From the NCBI RefSeq assembly GCF_036244895.1, contig NZ_BQKE01000001.1, positions 310,001-374,000 on the forward strand: 64,000 nucleotides of DNA, in the 5' to 3' direction. This stretch comes from Persicobacter diffluens. Lineage in GTDB: Bacteria; Bacteroidota; Bacteroidia; Cytophagales; Cyclobacteriaceae. Positions 32,039 through 40,686 of this stretch are shown here, piece by piece. Made by a program: the position numbers and the translations under genes. A model generated the notes under the pieces. That model was given only the letters and a program-made list of their open reading frames with translations. It was not told where the DNA came from and ran no database searches. Position 1 is the first letter of the stretch; every line of letters begins with the position of its first letter.

Positions 32039-33688
32039 CTAAAGCCCCAATTCTTTTATTCCCTGCTGGAAGACCACATCTTTAGGGATATTTAACTCAG
32101 ATAATTTATCCAAATCCGCTTGTAGTTCCGGGCTTATTTTGCCGCTTTTTTCTACTAATGCGGCTACCCCATCGTAATCGCCATTACCCTGCAGCGTTAA
32201 TATTTTCTCTGACAAGGCATTTACCGCCTCCTCCATTTTTTCATAATTAACACGGTAAAGGCCGGTGGCTTCGTCTTTGGAAAATGCGCCGAATTCCTTG
32301 AAATAATTGAATCGAATCATATTCGCCACACCATGTGCAGAGGCTGCTCCGAAGCGTACGGAGCGGAAAATACCTGCTAGGAAGGTAGTATAGTAATCTT
32401 TCATCTCCCCTTCCAATTCTCCTTTAGCATGTAATTGATCGATCATATACAGGCCAAGAATATCTGCTTTTCCTTCTTCCAGGGCCGAGGCATGTTCTTT
32501 AAGGGCAGCTCTTACCATTCCCTTATTGTTAATGGTATTTTTTATTCCCAAACCATGGGCTACTTCATGGAACATGGTATTGGCAAAAAAGGCGTCGAAA
32601 GTCACATTGCTTCTTTGTTCTTCCACAATTAATGCACTGGCAATGGGCAGCATGATTTTGTCAAATTTGGCCTTCATGGCATTTTTTAGCTGCAGTCGGC
32701 GAGTACCTTTTTCTAGTTGCACTTTTTCATCATTGGGCAGGTTAATGGCAATGGTTTTTGATGCCGCATTACAATCTCCTGCATAATAGACGACATCATA
32801 GGCGTTCAGATCAGAGTCGGTTCCGGCTTCTTCTTTTTTATAAGCTTCCGCTACCGGAAGATTGCTCTGAAGCTCTGGAAGAAAAGAGGCAAATTTGGCT
32901 AATTTCTTACTCCACTCCATATCTTTTATTAAAACGTAGGCTTCATGGGATGCTTTATTGCCAAATAGCTTATCTTCATAGGTTTCTATAGGCCCCACCA
33001 CCAGGTCAATCATATTGTCCTTCATGTCCATCCAGGCTAAATCCGACTCGAAATATTCATCAGCTCGGAGGGCTTTTGCTCTTAATTGAAGGTATTTTTG
33101 GAAACCTTTATCTTCGGCCAAGTCGGCTGCTTGTTCTAATAACTGTGCAGCTTCCTCCGTTTGTGCTTTGAAAAATTCATGATAAGGGATGGCCACCAAG
33201 TTTCCGTCCTCTCCCCTTCTGACCATGGTGTATAAGCTGTTGATATCAGACGCTGAAGATTTCTCAAACTCCTCCTTGGTCATATCTGCCGGGTAATAAT
33301 TCGCTCCTTTAGGCTTTTCTCCTACGCCTTGGATAAAGGGCTTATTGTTTTCCAAGCGATCCCAGGGTCCATAGTTGATTACAGCATAGGCTTTTTCTGC
33401 CGGACTTAGCGGTTCCAGCAAAGCATTTTTGTCTCCGTAAGCTTCCTGCCAAAAAATATCATCCATGATTTCAGCTACTTGAATCAACAGCGGAATCATT
33501 TTTTTCTGGTTCTCACTCAAATGGGAAAGGTCGGCAGTCAAAGTAAAATGATCATACTGGTTTACTTTTTCCTGAACCGGATCTGATACCGATAGGCTGG
33601 AATTTTCAGCTTTTTTTTGATCTGCCTGGCATCCTCCCAAAAGTAGTCCTCCTGCAAAGGCAAGGGAGAGTATGTGGTTCTTTTTCAT
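32039..33688 (-). CDS. Lipoprotein zinc peptidase, dipeptidyl-peptidase III (M49)-like
   Basis: 549 aa from the ATG at 33688; an earlier ATG at 33721 would overlap the GTPase stop and displace the signal. MKKNHILSLAFAGGLLLGGC is a lipoprotein signal with lipobox LGGC (Cys20). The zinc site shows as HEVAHG (His374) with EEGKAD about 30 residues later, the two-part arrangement of M49 peptidases. The motif is the short HExxH form instead of the usual HExxGH. It likely removes dipeptides from peptides in the periplasm or at the surface. It follows the CobW-type gene by 19 bp. Confidence 0.85.
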   Translation of the reverse strand: MKKNHILSLAFAGGLLLGGCQADQKKAENSSLSVSDPVQEKVNQYDHFTLTADLSHLSENQKKMIPLLIQVAEIMDDIFWQEAYGDKNALLEPLSPAEKAYAVINYGPWDRLENNKPFIQGVGEKPKGANYYPADMTKEEFEKSSASDINSLYTMVRRGEDGNLVAIPYHEFFKAQTEEAAQLLEQAADLAEDKGFQKYLQLRAKALRADEYFESDLAWMDMKDNMIDLVVGPIETYEDKLFGNKASHEAYVLIKDMEWSKKLAKFASFLPELQSNLPVAEAYKKEEAGTDSDLNAYDVVYYAGDCNAASKTIAINLPNDEKVQLEKGTRRLQLKNAMKAKFDKIMLPIASALIVEEQRSNVTFDAFFANTMFHEVAHGLGIKNTINNKGMVRAALKEHASALEEGKADILGLYMIDQLHAKGELEGEMKDYYTTFLAGIFRSVRFGAASAHGVANMIRFNYFKEFGAFSKDEATGLYRVNYEKMEEAVNALSEKILTLQGNGDYDGVAALVEKSGKISPELQADLDKLSELNIPKDVVFQQGIKELGL

Positions 33689-33707
33689 ATTATTAAGGTT
33701 GATTTTA

Positions 33708-34652
33708 TTAATTGATCTCACAATCTGATAATGCTTTTTTGATGCTCTCTTGGTCCAGGTTATTTCCGATGAAGACCAGCATATTATCGCCCCTTTCCTC
33801 TTCGAACAGACTTCCCTGAGTAAAATAAAATTGGGTGCCCACGGACTGCACGATGATTTTGCGGTCGTACGTTTTTGAGTACAATTTTCCTTTTACTCTG
33901 TAGACCGAAGGATTCATGGGCAGGAACATCGAAAGCCAGGCTTCGAATTTATGCAAATCCAGGGCATTGCCAGACTGCCAGGTAAAACTTCTGATCTGTC
34001 CGTGTTGATGATGGATGGGCTGGTCGGCCTTTTCCACCATTTTGTAATCTCTTTTTCTTAAATCAAAAAGATGTTCATTGTCTACCTGCCCATATTGACA
34101 GGGGATAATTTCAGCAAAAGGATTCAGGGAAGCTAGTACCTCCTTAACCTTATTCCACTCTTCTTTTGGGAGAAGATCAGTCTTGTTCAGTAAAATGTTG
34201 TGTGCTGCTGATAGCTGTTGAGCCGTCACGGACTCTTGCTCGATTCTTTCCAGTACCGTTGGGGCATCGGCCAGGGCGATGATACCATCCAGGCTGAATA
34301 TGCCCTGCAGGTGAGGATCAAACATAAAGGTAGCAGCTACCGAAAGCGGATCGGCAATGCCGGTGGTTTCAATTAACAGGTGATCAAACTTAAAGTCACT
34401 GGTGATCAGCTTGGTTAATACCTTAAGTAACTCTTCATTGATATTGCAGCAAATACAGCCATTGGCTAATTCAAAAATGCCCTCTTTTGGTCCATCGATC
34501 AGTTCTTGATCTAAGGGTACTTTGCCAAATTCATTTTCAATAATGGCGTATTGTGTTTGGGGATTTTGTGAAATGATGTGGTTAAGGAGAGTGGTTTTTC
34601 CCGCACCCAGAAAGCCGGTTAGTATGGTAACTTTTATAGAATTTTGCTGCAT
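33708..34652 (-). CDS. CobW/COG0523-family GTPase (metal chaperone type)
   Basis: 314 aa. Walker A motif GFLGAGKTTLLNHII at the N-terminus, the metal-binding CICCN (CxCC), Walker B-like LLIETTGIADPL, and guanine motif NKTD. A C-terminal CobW_C domain follows (about 220-314). The family inserts or buffers metals such as zinc or cobalt. The neighbouring zinc-type M49 lipoprotein is suggestive of a metal link but not proof, since that enzyme is exported. No Zur-like site was identified upstream. Confidence 0.9.
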   Translation of the reverse strand: MQQNSIKVTILTGFLGAGKTTLLNHIISQNPQTQYAIIENEFGKVPLDQELIDGPKEGIFELANGCICCNINEELLKVLTKLITSDFKFDHLLIETTGIADPLSVAATFMFDPHLQGIFSLDGIIALADAPTVLERIEQESVTAQQLSAAHNILLNKTDLLPKEEWNKVKEVLASLNPFAEIIPCQYGQVDNEHLFDLRKRDYKMVEKADQPIHHQHGQIRSFTWQSGNALDLHKFEAWLSMFLPMNPSVYRVKGKLYSKTYDRKIIVQSVGTQFYFTQGSLFEEERGDNMLVFIGNNLDQESIKKALSDCEIN

Positions 34653-34882
34653 CTTATTTCGTACAATTTACTCCAAGGTAGGCAATGCCCATCGACATCT
34701 CAAGGAGTTTTCCTGAAATAATACTAAGGGTTACATCGCGTAGAAAGTTTTTCCAACGGAAATATTCCAAAATGTTACGGGAGCTATGCCTCCAAATGTT
34801 ACTTATAGGGAACAGTATTCCTACAATTTGAGTTTTAATATCACATCCTGATTTTTTTCTCAAACCTAACCTCATCTTATTT

Positions 34883-35584
34883 ATGACCCGGACTTTAACA
34901 TTCCCATTTAAGCCCTTTGTGATCTTTTTCATTTGTTTCCTGGTACATACAAGTTGCCAGCCTCTTGAGGAGGTCAACCCGGAAACCCGTAGTATTCCCA
35001 TTGAAAATTTAAAAGCTAACATTAAAAACCCGGTTGTATTGGATATGAGCAGTGCTAATCTGCATTTGGGCATTATGGATATTCACAATGTAGATCAGTT
35101 AAATGGGATACATGATTTCAAATTGGGGACTTATTTGAAGGATCTTAATTTGGGCGACTTTATGGATTATGGGGAGTTTTATGAGGGCAGGCTTAAGGTA
35201 TTTATCTCGAAAAAGCACCTGGTGAAGCTAAAGAATGCAGACTGTTTTGATGTTACCCTATATTTTATAGATGACATGCTTGCTAAAGTACAAATGACTT
35301 CCAATTTGGGTTTGGTGAATGATTTATTGCAGACTTTTGGACGACCTAATATTAAAAGAAAGAAAATCGCCAGGGAATTGCACTTGCCTGAAATTAAAAA
35401 CCCCTATTTACTTACTTTGGTGGAAATGGAATGGAAAACATTCCGAAACAGAATGACCTATAAGGAATCTTTGAGAGACCGATCCTTTGACATTGGAAAG
35501 CTTGAGAAAATTAATCGCCTAACCATCCAGATGAATGGTTATGAAAAGCACCTGATGTATTTGGATCGGGTGATGAGTTTGTAA
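34883..35584 (+). CDS. Predicted lipoprotein of unknown function
   Basis: 233 aa. Hydrophobic segment FVIFFICFLVHTSC with a probable lipobox ending at Cys26, then a hydrophilic mature region with no family I recognise. LNLGDFMDYGEFYEGRLKVF and DVTLYFIDDMLAKVQM suggest a mixed alpha/beta fold. It is flanked by a divergent GTPase gene upstream and a terminator downstream, so it is a stand-alone transcript. It could be lineage-specific. Confidence 0.7.
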   Translation: MTRTLTFPFKPFVIFFICFLVHTSCQPLEEVNPETRSIPIENLKANIKNPVVLDMSSANLHLGIMDIHNVDQLNGIHDFKLGTYLKDLNLGDFMDYGEFYEGRLKVFISKKHLVKLKNADCFDVTLYFIDDMLAKVQMTSNLGLVNDLLQTFGRPNIKRKKIARELHLPEIKNPYLLTLVEMEWKTFRNRMTYKESLRDRSFDIGKLEKINRLTIQMNGYEKHLMYLDRVMSL

Positions 35585-35590
35585 AACAAT

Positions 35591-35622
35591 ATAAAAGCAC
35601 AGTTCTTACTGTGCTTTTTTAA
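35591..35622 (+). terminator. Terminator after the lipoprotein gene
   Basis: AAAAGCACAGT pairs with ACTGTGCTTTT around TCTT, followed by T residues, 8 bases after the stop codon. Confidence 0.85.
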
Positions 35623-35667
35623 TTATTGCATTATTTTGTAGGAGTTGAATAAGCTAACTCACCTCCT

Positions 35668-36996
35668 ATGAATAGAAAAGTTATTTTTTGGGCCAGTATC
35701 GCCCTATTGTTGTTTTATGGTGCCTGGTATGGTTACGCCCGTCTTCCCATCATTAATGGTTATGCTTCAAAAATGATGTGCTCCTGTGTTTTTGTTTCGG
35801 AGCGATCTCCGGAAGATATATTGGCCACTGACTTGAATTTTTCACTGATTAAATATGCCTCACCTGAAGTGGATTACGATCGAAAAACGGTCACTTCTAC
35901 GGTGTGGGGGCTGGGGGCAGAAACCTCAGTTTATCAGGAAGGGTTGGGTTGCACTCTGGTAGCAGATAGTAAACAGCCCCCTGCATTGGAGCAGGCTATA
36001 TCAGTATGGCCTGATCGGCCTGATACACTTATGTGGCCAGTGGGTGATTTTTTGGGAAGAGGAAAACCTTATCCGGCTTTAAAAAAGGTGATGGACAAGG
36101 CTTTTCAAAAGGAGAAAAAAACCAGAGCGGTATTAGTCACCAGAGGGGATGAGTTGATTTGGGAACAATATGCTGAGGGCTTTGACGAAAATACCAGATT
36201 ACTGGGCTGGTCAATGACTAAATCGATTACCTCTGCCTTGATCGGAATATTGGTTGGGGATGGGCAGTTGGATATTCACGCCCCGGCCCCGGTTGCGGAT
36301 TGGCAATCGGATCAGCGAAAGAATATCACCTTAAATCATTTATTACAAATGTCCAGCGGCTTGGACTGGGTGGAAGATTATGGCGATATTTCCTCTGCAA
36401 CGACGATGTTGTATGCTTCCAGTGATATGGGGAAATTTGCTTCCAATGTGCCCTTGGCGCATAAACCGGGTCGGGTTTGGTATTATTCCTCCGGAACTTC
36501 CAATATTTTAACAAAGATTATTTATGAGACTTTGGGCGATCAAAGGGCCTATTATCAATTTGCCAGAAAACGTTTATTTAATCCCTGTGGGATGCGTTCG
36601 ATGGTGTTGGAACCGGATGCCTCCGGTAATTTTGTAGGCTCCTCCTACTCCTTTGCCACTACCCGCGACTGGGCCAGATTTGGTTTACTTTATTTAAATG
36701 ACGGGATATTTAATGGAGAAAGAATTCTGCCGGAAGGCTGGGTCGATTACTCCCGGCAGGCAGCAAAAAGTGCAGATGGGGAGTATGGCGCACAATGGTG
36801 GTTAAATGAAAGCCTGCATTTTCTTCCGGATTGCCCGGCTGATGTTTATTTCGCAGATGGATTTCAGGGGCAAAGGGTTTGGGTAATTCCTTCTCATGAT
36901 TTGGTAGTGGTACGTTTGGGGCTTTCTTCGGGAGAAGATTTTGACTTCAATGAATTTCTGTCCGGAGTATTAAAAGCAGTGGCTCAGGATAATTAA
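35668..36996 (+). CDS. Serine hydrolase, beta-lactamase-like (class C fold)
   Basis: 442 aa. An N-terminal hydrophobic anchor (about 5-22) is followed by a periplasmic region. The catalytic SxxK motif is SMTKSITSALIG; the second motif shows as YYSSGTSN (Tyr-x-Asn-like). The third motif is less clear, near FQGQRVWVIPSHD. EstB-like esterases, D-amino peptidases and AmpC enzymes share this layout, so antibiotic hydrolysis should not be assumed. The extra about 130 residues before the SxxK are unusual and contain CSC. R1 copy D abuts its stop. Confidence 0.85.
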   Translation: MNRKVIFWASIALLLFYGAWYGYARLPIINGYASKMMCSCVFVSERSPEDILATDLNFSLIKYASPEVDYDRKTVTSTVWGLGAETSVYQEGLGCTLVADSKQPPALEQAISVWPDRPDTLMWPVGDFLGRGKPYPALKKVMDKAFQKEKKTRAVLVTRGDELIWEQYAEGFDENTRLLGWSMTKSITSALIGILVGDGQLDIHAPAPVADWQSDQRKNITLNHLLQMSSGLDWVEDYGDISSATTMLYASSDMGKFASNVPLAHKPGRVWYYSSGTSNILTKIIYETLGDQRAYYQFARKRLFNPCGMRSMVLEPDASGNFVGSSYSFATTRDWARFGLLYLNDGIFNGERILPEGWVDYSRQAAKSADGEYGAQWWLNESLHFLPDCPADVYFADGFQGQRVWVIPSHDLVVVRLGLSSGEDFDFNEFLSGVLKAVAQDN

Positions 36997-37192
36997 ACCC
37001 GAATGATTCATCGCCAGATTCAGGTAGTAGCTTTATGTCAGATCGTTAAAATTGTTGTTGTCGATTTTGAATTTGCCCAAATTTGGGCAAGCTAGCTTTT
37101 TCCTCATTCATCAGCTTCATTGGAAAAAATTCGAAATAGTAGAAATTGCCTCATTTTTCCCGCCTTATAGGTAAAAGAGGATTAAAGCATGG
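36997..37192 (-). repeat. R1 intergenic repeat, copy D
   Basis: Minus orientation, directly after the serine hydrolase stop, about 196 bp. Minus-strand blocks: CTTTAATCCTC, AAGGCGGGAAAAATGAGG, CTATTTCGAATTTTTTCC and GAATGAGGAAAAAGCTAGC; then the palindrome GCCCAAATTTGGGC at 37075-37088. Tail: GGCGATGAATCATTCGGGTT. It fills most of the 321-base gap before nadD. Confidence 0.8.
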
Positions 37193-37256
37193 ATAACCCG
37201 GGTTAAAGTTTGTACCTTTTTGAGTACGTCAGGGAGCAAGAACATTGGGCTGTATC

Positions 37257-37308
37257 AAAAAAGCGCCAAAACTGGGGTGGAGACCAAGTTTTGGCGCTTT
37301 TTTTTGAG
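37257..37308 (-). terminator. Terminator after nadD
   Basis: A long stem (AAAGCGCCAAAACT with AGTTTTGGCGCTTT, 14 bp), with T and A runs on both sides. It lies just past the nadD stop and is probably bidirectional. Confidence 0.85.
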
Positions 37309-37317
37309 GCAATGGGC

Positions 37318-37920
37318 TTATGCGCCAAATAATTTCCGACTTTCAATCATTTCAATAACCTCATCCGGGACGATGTATTTGATAGACCTTTCTGCCTTAA
37401 TACACTTTCGGATAAAGGTGGCTGATATATCGACCATTGGAGCCTCGACCATGGTCACTTTTGGGTGATCATCAAAGGAGCTTGGTTTGGAATCCGGTCG
37501 GGGATAAACCACCAGGCCAAAATTTTTCAGGATCTCCTCATGGTTTTTCCATTTATGGAAATGACTTAAATTGTCCTGCCCTACAATAATTTTAAAGTCA
37601 TGATGCGGGTTCTTTTCGGATAAATAAGCCAGGGTGTCAATAGTATAGCTGGGCTTTGGCATGCGGAATTCCACATCGGTCACCCGAAGCTTATGATTGT
37701 TTTCTATAGCCTTCTCCACTAAATCGTAGCGGTCAAATTCATGCTCCAGGCTACTTTTCTTTTTGAAAGGATTTTGTGGAGATACCACAAACCACACCTG
37801 ATCCAAATCTGCCAATTCCACCATACTATTGGCAATGATAAGATGACCAATATGAATGGGATTAAAGGAACCGAAGAAAAGACCTATTTTGAGCTTTTTT
37901 TGAACGAAATTCCCGAACAT
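37318..37920 (-). CDS. nadD: Nicotinate-nucleotide adenylyltransferase
   Basis: 200 aa nucleotidyltransferase forming deamido-NAD from nicotinate mononucleotide and ATP. GLFFGSFNPIHIGHLIIAN contains the HxGH motif (His23-His26). The C-terminal PMVDISATFIRKCIKAERS is the ISSTxIR-type motif, here ISATFIR. It follows gmk by 9 bp and shares its promoter. nadK, which acts later in the same pathway, is at 4.6 kb. Confidence 0.95.
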   Translation of the reverse strand: MFGNFVQKKLKIGLFFGSFNPIHIGHLIIANSMVELADLDQVWFVVSPQNPFKKKSSLEHEFDRYDLVEKAIENNHKLRVTDVEFRMPKPSYTIDTLAYLSEKNPHHDFKIIVGQDNLSHFHKWKNHEEILKNFGLVVYPRPDSKPSSFDDHPKVTMVEAPMVDISATFIRKCIKAERSIKYIVPDEVIEMIESRKLFGA

Positions 37921-37929
37921 GGCTGGTGT

Positions 37930-38502
37930 TTATTTTTCAATGAATTTTTGAAGCGTCTCTTCTGAGGTTTTTAAGGCATTTTCCAAATTGTCATTGATAA
38001 TGGAAATGTCAAAATTTTCTTCAAAGCCTAATTCATACTCGGCCTTGGCCAGTCGCTTTTTGATGGCACCTTCCTCATCAGTACCTCGGCCCCGAAGTCG
38101 CGCTTCCAGGGTTTCCAGATCCGGTATTCTGACGAAAACGGCCAATGCCTGCTCCTGAAAATATTTTTTCAGGCTAACTCCTCCTTTTACATCCACATCA
38201 AATACGACGTGCTTTCCTTCTGCCCAAATTCTTTCCACTTCTGATTTCAAAGTACCGTAGCAACATCCGGGATAAACTTCCTCCCACTCCACAAACTCAT
38301 CCTGATTCACTCTATTGTTGAATTCTTCTTTGCTGAGGAAGTAATAGTCCTGACCATGCTTTTCCGCACCTCTGGCCTCTCTGGTAGTGGCCGAAATAGA
38401 GAAGCATAAATCATCTCGCTGATTTAATAAATGATGAACGATAGTTGTTTTTCCTGAACCTGAAGGCGCTGAAAAGATAAAAGCCTTGCCTTTATGCGTC
38501 AT
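37930..38502 (-). CDS. gmk: Guanylate kinase
   Basis: 190 aa; phosphorylates GMP to GDP. P-loop FSAPSGSGKTTIVHHLL at the N-terminus; SATTREARGAEKHGQDYYFL is the GMP-binding segment; VFDVDVKGGVSLKKYF and LRGRGTDEEGAIKKRL are conserved. Normal length. First gene of the gmk-nadD unit. Its promoter at 38674 gives a leader of about 165 bases. The yicC-like gene often found upstream of gmk is absent. Confidence 0.96.
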   Translation of the reverse strand: MTHKGKAFIFSAPSGSGKTTIVHHLLNQRDDLCFSISATTREARGAEKHGQDYYFLSKEEFNNRVNQDEFVEWEEVYPGCCYGTLKSEVERIWAEGKHVVFDVDVKGGVSLKKYFQEQALAVFVRIPDLETLEARLRGRGTDEEGAIKKRLAKAEYELGFEENFDISIINDNLENALKTSEETLQKFIEK

Positions 38503-38811
38503 GATTTTTTAAAATTGAAAGAGAAATTTAAGTTTGGGTATGGAAAATATAGAGGAATGACGCTAAAGCAGCGAAATTCCAAAAATTGGATCTTTCGCTG
38601 ATAAAAGAAGGGGAAAAGGAGGATGTCCCTTGTACTTCAATTTGATAATTGCAGCTTTGAATTTTTCCATGCGCAAAGGTAGGAAAATCGTATAGGACAG
38701 CCAAAAATGAAGCAAAAATCCATAAAGGATTGGGGATATCGTATAGGAGAACATGTTTAAAAGCACCCCATCCGGCAGCAAATTCGAATTATTGAAAGCG
38801 ATTTTGGAAAA
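38503..38811. other. gmk upstream region; no gene seen
   Basis: Contains the gmk promoter at 38674-38704 and its long leader. An open 72-codon frame on the minus strand is judged not real because the promoter lies within it and it shows no recognisable protein features. Confidence 0.5.
38674..38704 (-). promoter_or_regulatory. Promoter for gmk-nadD
   Basis: Read on the minus strand: TTG (38702-38704), a 20-bp spacer, TACCTTTG (38674-38681). This matches the Bacteroidota consensus. Start predicted near 38667. Confidence 0.65.
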
Positions 38812-38905
38812 TTTCTCAACAATAGCGATGCTATGCGCTCAAAATATTCGGGTATCGCTTCCGCAATAATCAAATTTTCGCTTCGAATTTTGGCTTTTAA
38901 ACCTG
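38812..38905 (-). repeat. R2 repeat, solitary copy E
   Basis: About 94 bp, the reverse complement of the R2 segment inside R1 copy A. No R1 head or tail is adjacent, so R2 exists independently of R1. Confidence 0.75.
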
Positions 38906-38968
38906 CTTTAAGGTTCCCATTTAATTAAAAAAATTACGACTTTTAGGGCTTAACAAGGTGGTTTATTC

Positions 38969-39868
38969 ATGCAGCAATTCATTTATAGATTTCTCTTTTT
39001 TCCATTTTTCTATTTAATCTCCCTTATCCCCCTGCGGATAATGTATCTTTTTTCCGATTGTTTTTATTTTGTTACCTATTATTTGATAGGCTACAGAAAA
39101 AAAGTAGTGCTGGATAACCTCCATCGGTCTTTTCCTGAAAAATCTCCAAAGGAAATTAAGGCTATTGCCCGAAAGCATTACCGGTTTTTCACGGACTCAC
39201 TTTTCGAAACCCTGAAGAAATTGTCTATTTCTGAGAAAGAATTGAGGAGAAGGGTCGAGATAGAGCATTATGCAGAAATGTACCAATTGTATAAGGATAA
39301 GCATAGCATTATCGTAGTGATGGGGCATTATGGCAGTTGGGAATTGGGTGGTGCAAGAATAGGTTTGGAGGAAGGGCATCCTTTGATTTGTATTTATAAA
39401 CCGCTTCATAATAAAATGATGGATCAGTTGTTTTTGTATATCAGGACTAGGTTCAGAGGGGAAGTGGTCGCCACAAAGAATACGCCCAGGGTGATGCTGG
39501 CCAATAGGAATAGGGAAACGGCCATTGTTTTCCTGGCAGATCAAACGCCTTTATTATTATCTAACTCTCATTGGGTGAAATTCCTGAATCAGGATACACC
39601 AGTCTATCGGGGGACGGCTCAATTGGCTCAAAAGTTTGATTACCCGGTGGTTTATGCCGTGGTCCGCAGGCCGAAAAGGGGATATTATAAGGTAAGTTTT
39701 GAGGTTTTAACCATGGATCCAAAATCTTTGAGTGATCTGGAAATTTCCAGAAGACATACCCGCAGGTTAGAAGAGGATATTATTGCTCAGCCTGAGTTGT
39801 GGATGTGGACTCACCGAAGGTGGAAGCGTGCACACCAAAAGCCGAAAGATGTGCAGGCGGTGGTATAA
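38969..39868 (+). CDS. Lysophospholipid / lipid A late acyltransferase (LpxL/HtrB family)
   Basis: 299 aa. N-terminal membrane segment IYRFLFFPFFYLISLIPLRI, then the acyltransferase HX4(D/E) motif in VVMGHYGSWELGGA. FLADQTPL and VKFLNQDTPVYRGTAQLA are conserved in the LpxL/LpxM group. It probably adds a secondary acyl chain to lipid A on the inner leaflet. Specificity (LpxL, LpxM or ornithine-lipid type) is not readable. Single gene; its stop codon overlaps the start of a shared terminator. Confidence 0.88.
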   Translation: MQQFIYRFLFFPFFYLISLIPLRIMYLFSDCFYFVTYYLIGYRKKVVLDNLHRSFPEKSPKEIKAIARKHYRFFTDSLFETLKKLSISEKELRRRVEIEHYAEMYQLYKDKHSIIVVMGHYGSWELGGARIGLEEGHPLICIYKPLHNKMMDQLFLYIRTRFRGEVVATKNTPRVMLANRNRETAIVFLADQTPLLLSNSHWVKFLNQDTPVYRGTAQLAQKFDYPVVYAVVRRPKRGYYKVSFEVLTMDPKSLSDLEISRRHTRRLEEDIIAQPELWMWTHRRWKRAHQKPKDVQAVV

Positions 39869-39905
39869 AAAAGGGGCTGTCTTTTGCGGACAGCCCCTTT
39901 TTTTA
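39867..39905. terminator. Bidirectional terminator between the acyltransferase gene and mnmD
   Basis: GGGGCTGTC pairs perfectly with GACAGCCCC around TTTTGCG, with A and T runs on both sides. It overlaps the ends of both convergent genes. Confidence 0.88.
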
Positions 39906-40589
39906 GTTTTTAATGGCGCGTACCATTTCTTTTTTTCCCGGAGGGCCTTCCAGACTTTCTACGGTTAGGCCTAAACTTCTAAGATCTCTTTTTAATTGAC
40001 CTTTGGCACAATAAGTCACCAATGCTCCATTAGAGACGAGTTGTTGCGTACATTTTTGAAGAAGTTCCGGCGCCCACATTTCTTCCTGTTTACTCGGCGC
40101 AAAGGCATCGAAGAAAACCACCTGTAGCGTTTTTTCAGGGAAGATGACTGTCTCCAGCTTATCTTCCATTTTGTAAAGACTGAAATATTCGGAAATGTGA
40201 ACTTCTTTTCCCCATTCTGCCTGATGCATTTGCTGAAAAGTGTCCGAAAGATCGGCTCTCTCCATCTGTGCGGGGTAATTTAAGGCTTTGGTAATTTCTT
40301 CCGGAAGCGGGTATGCCTCCAAAGTGATGAATTCCACATTTCGTCGGTGTTTCATGGCCCATTCGTATGCAAGAAGTGCATTTAAGCCTGTTCCGAAGCC
40401 AATTTCAAGTATAATCAGGCTTCCTTCCGGAGATTGCGATGCCCAATAATCCAGCCCCATTTTGATGAAAACATGACGGGACTCCTGTATGGCCCCGTGG
40501 GAACTATGATAAGTTTCATTCATGTCCGGAAGAAAAAGCGAATGCGATCCATCCTCCGTTTCAATGATTTTTATTGCTTTTGCCGCCAT
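39903..40589 (-). CDS. mnmD: tRNA 5-methylaminomethyl-2-thiouridine methyltransferase MnmD
   Basis: 228 aa, stand-alone MnmD, the equivalent of the N-terminal half of MnmC. It performs the last SAM-dependent methylation of the wobble uridine. The SAM-binding motif is LIILEIGFGTGLNALLAYEW; VFFDAFAPSKQEEMWAPELL is a family signature; C-terminal PPGKKEMVRAIKN is also typical. The FAD-oxidase half of MnmC is absent, as is common outside the proteobacteria. The protein ends at the shared terminator. Confidence 0.92.
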   Translation of the reverse strand: MAAKAIKIIETEDGSHSLFLPDMNETYHSSHGAIQESRHVFIKMGLDYWASQSPEGSLIILEIGFGTGLNALLAYEWAMKHRRNVEFITLEAYPLPEEITKALNYPAQMERADLSDTFQQMHQAEWGKEVHISEYFSLYKMEDKLETVIFPEKTLQVVFFDAFAPSKQEEMWAPELLQKCTQQLVSNGALVTYCAKGQLKRDLRSLGLTVESLEGPPGKKEMVRAIKN

Positions 40590-40686
40590 ATGCTTATTTC
40601 AATGTTCAAGCGAAAGGATCAATTTATACCTGGAAATAGATAGACTACCGGCAGGTGATTGATCAAAGGGCAAATATCGGTAATTT

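Noticed and set aside
34654..35073. 139-codon frame opposite the lipoprotein gene
   Set aside because: It overlaps a gene with a clear lipoprotein signal and lacks family features.
35668..36996. Antibiotic-resistance beta-lactamase
   Set aside because: The class C-like fold is shared by many esterases and peptidases and nothing here indicates lactam hydrolysis.
38563..38781. 72-codon minus-strand frame before gmk
   Set aside because: It contains the gmk promoter and shows no recognisable features.
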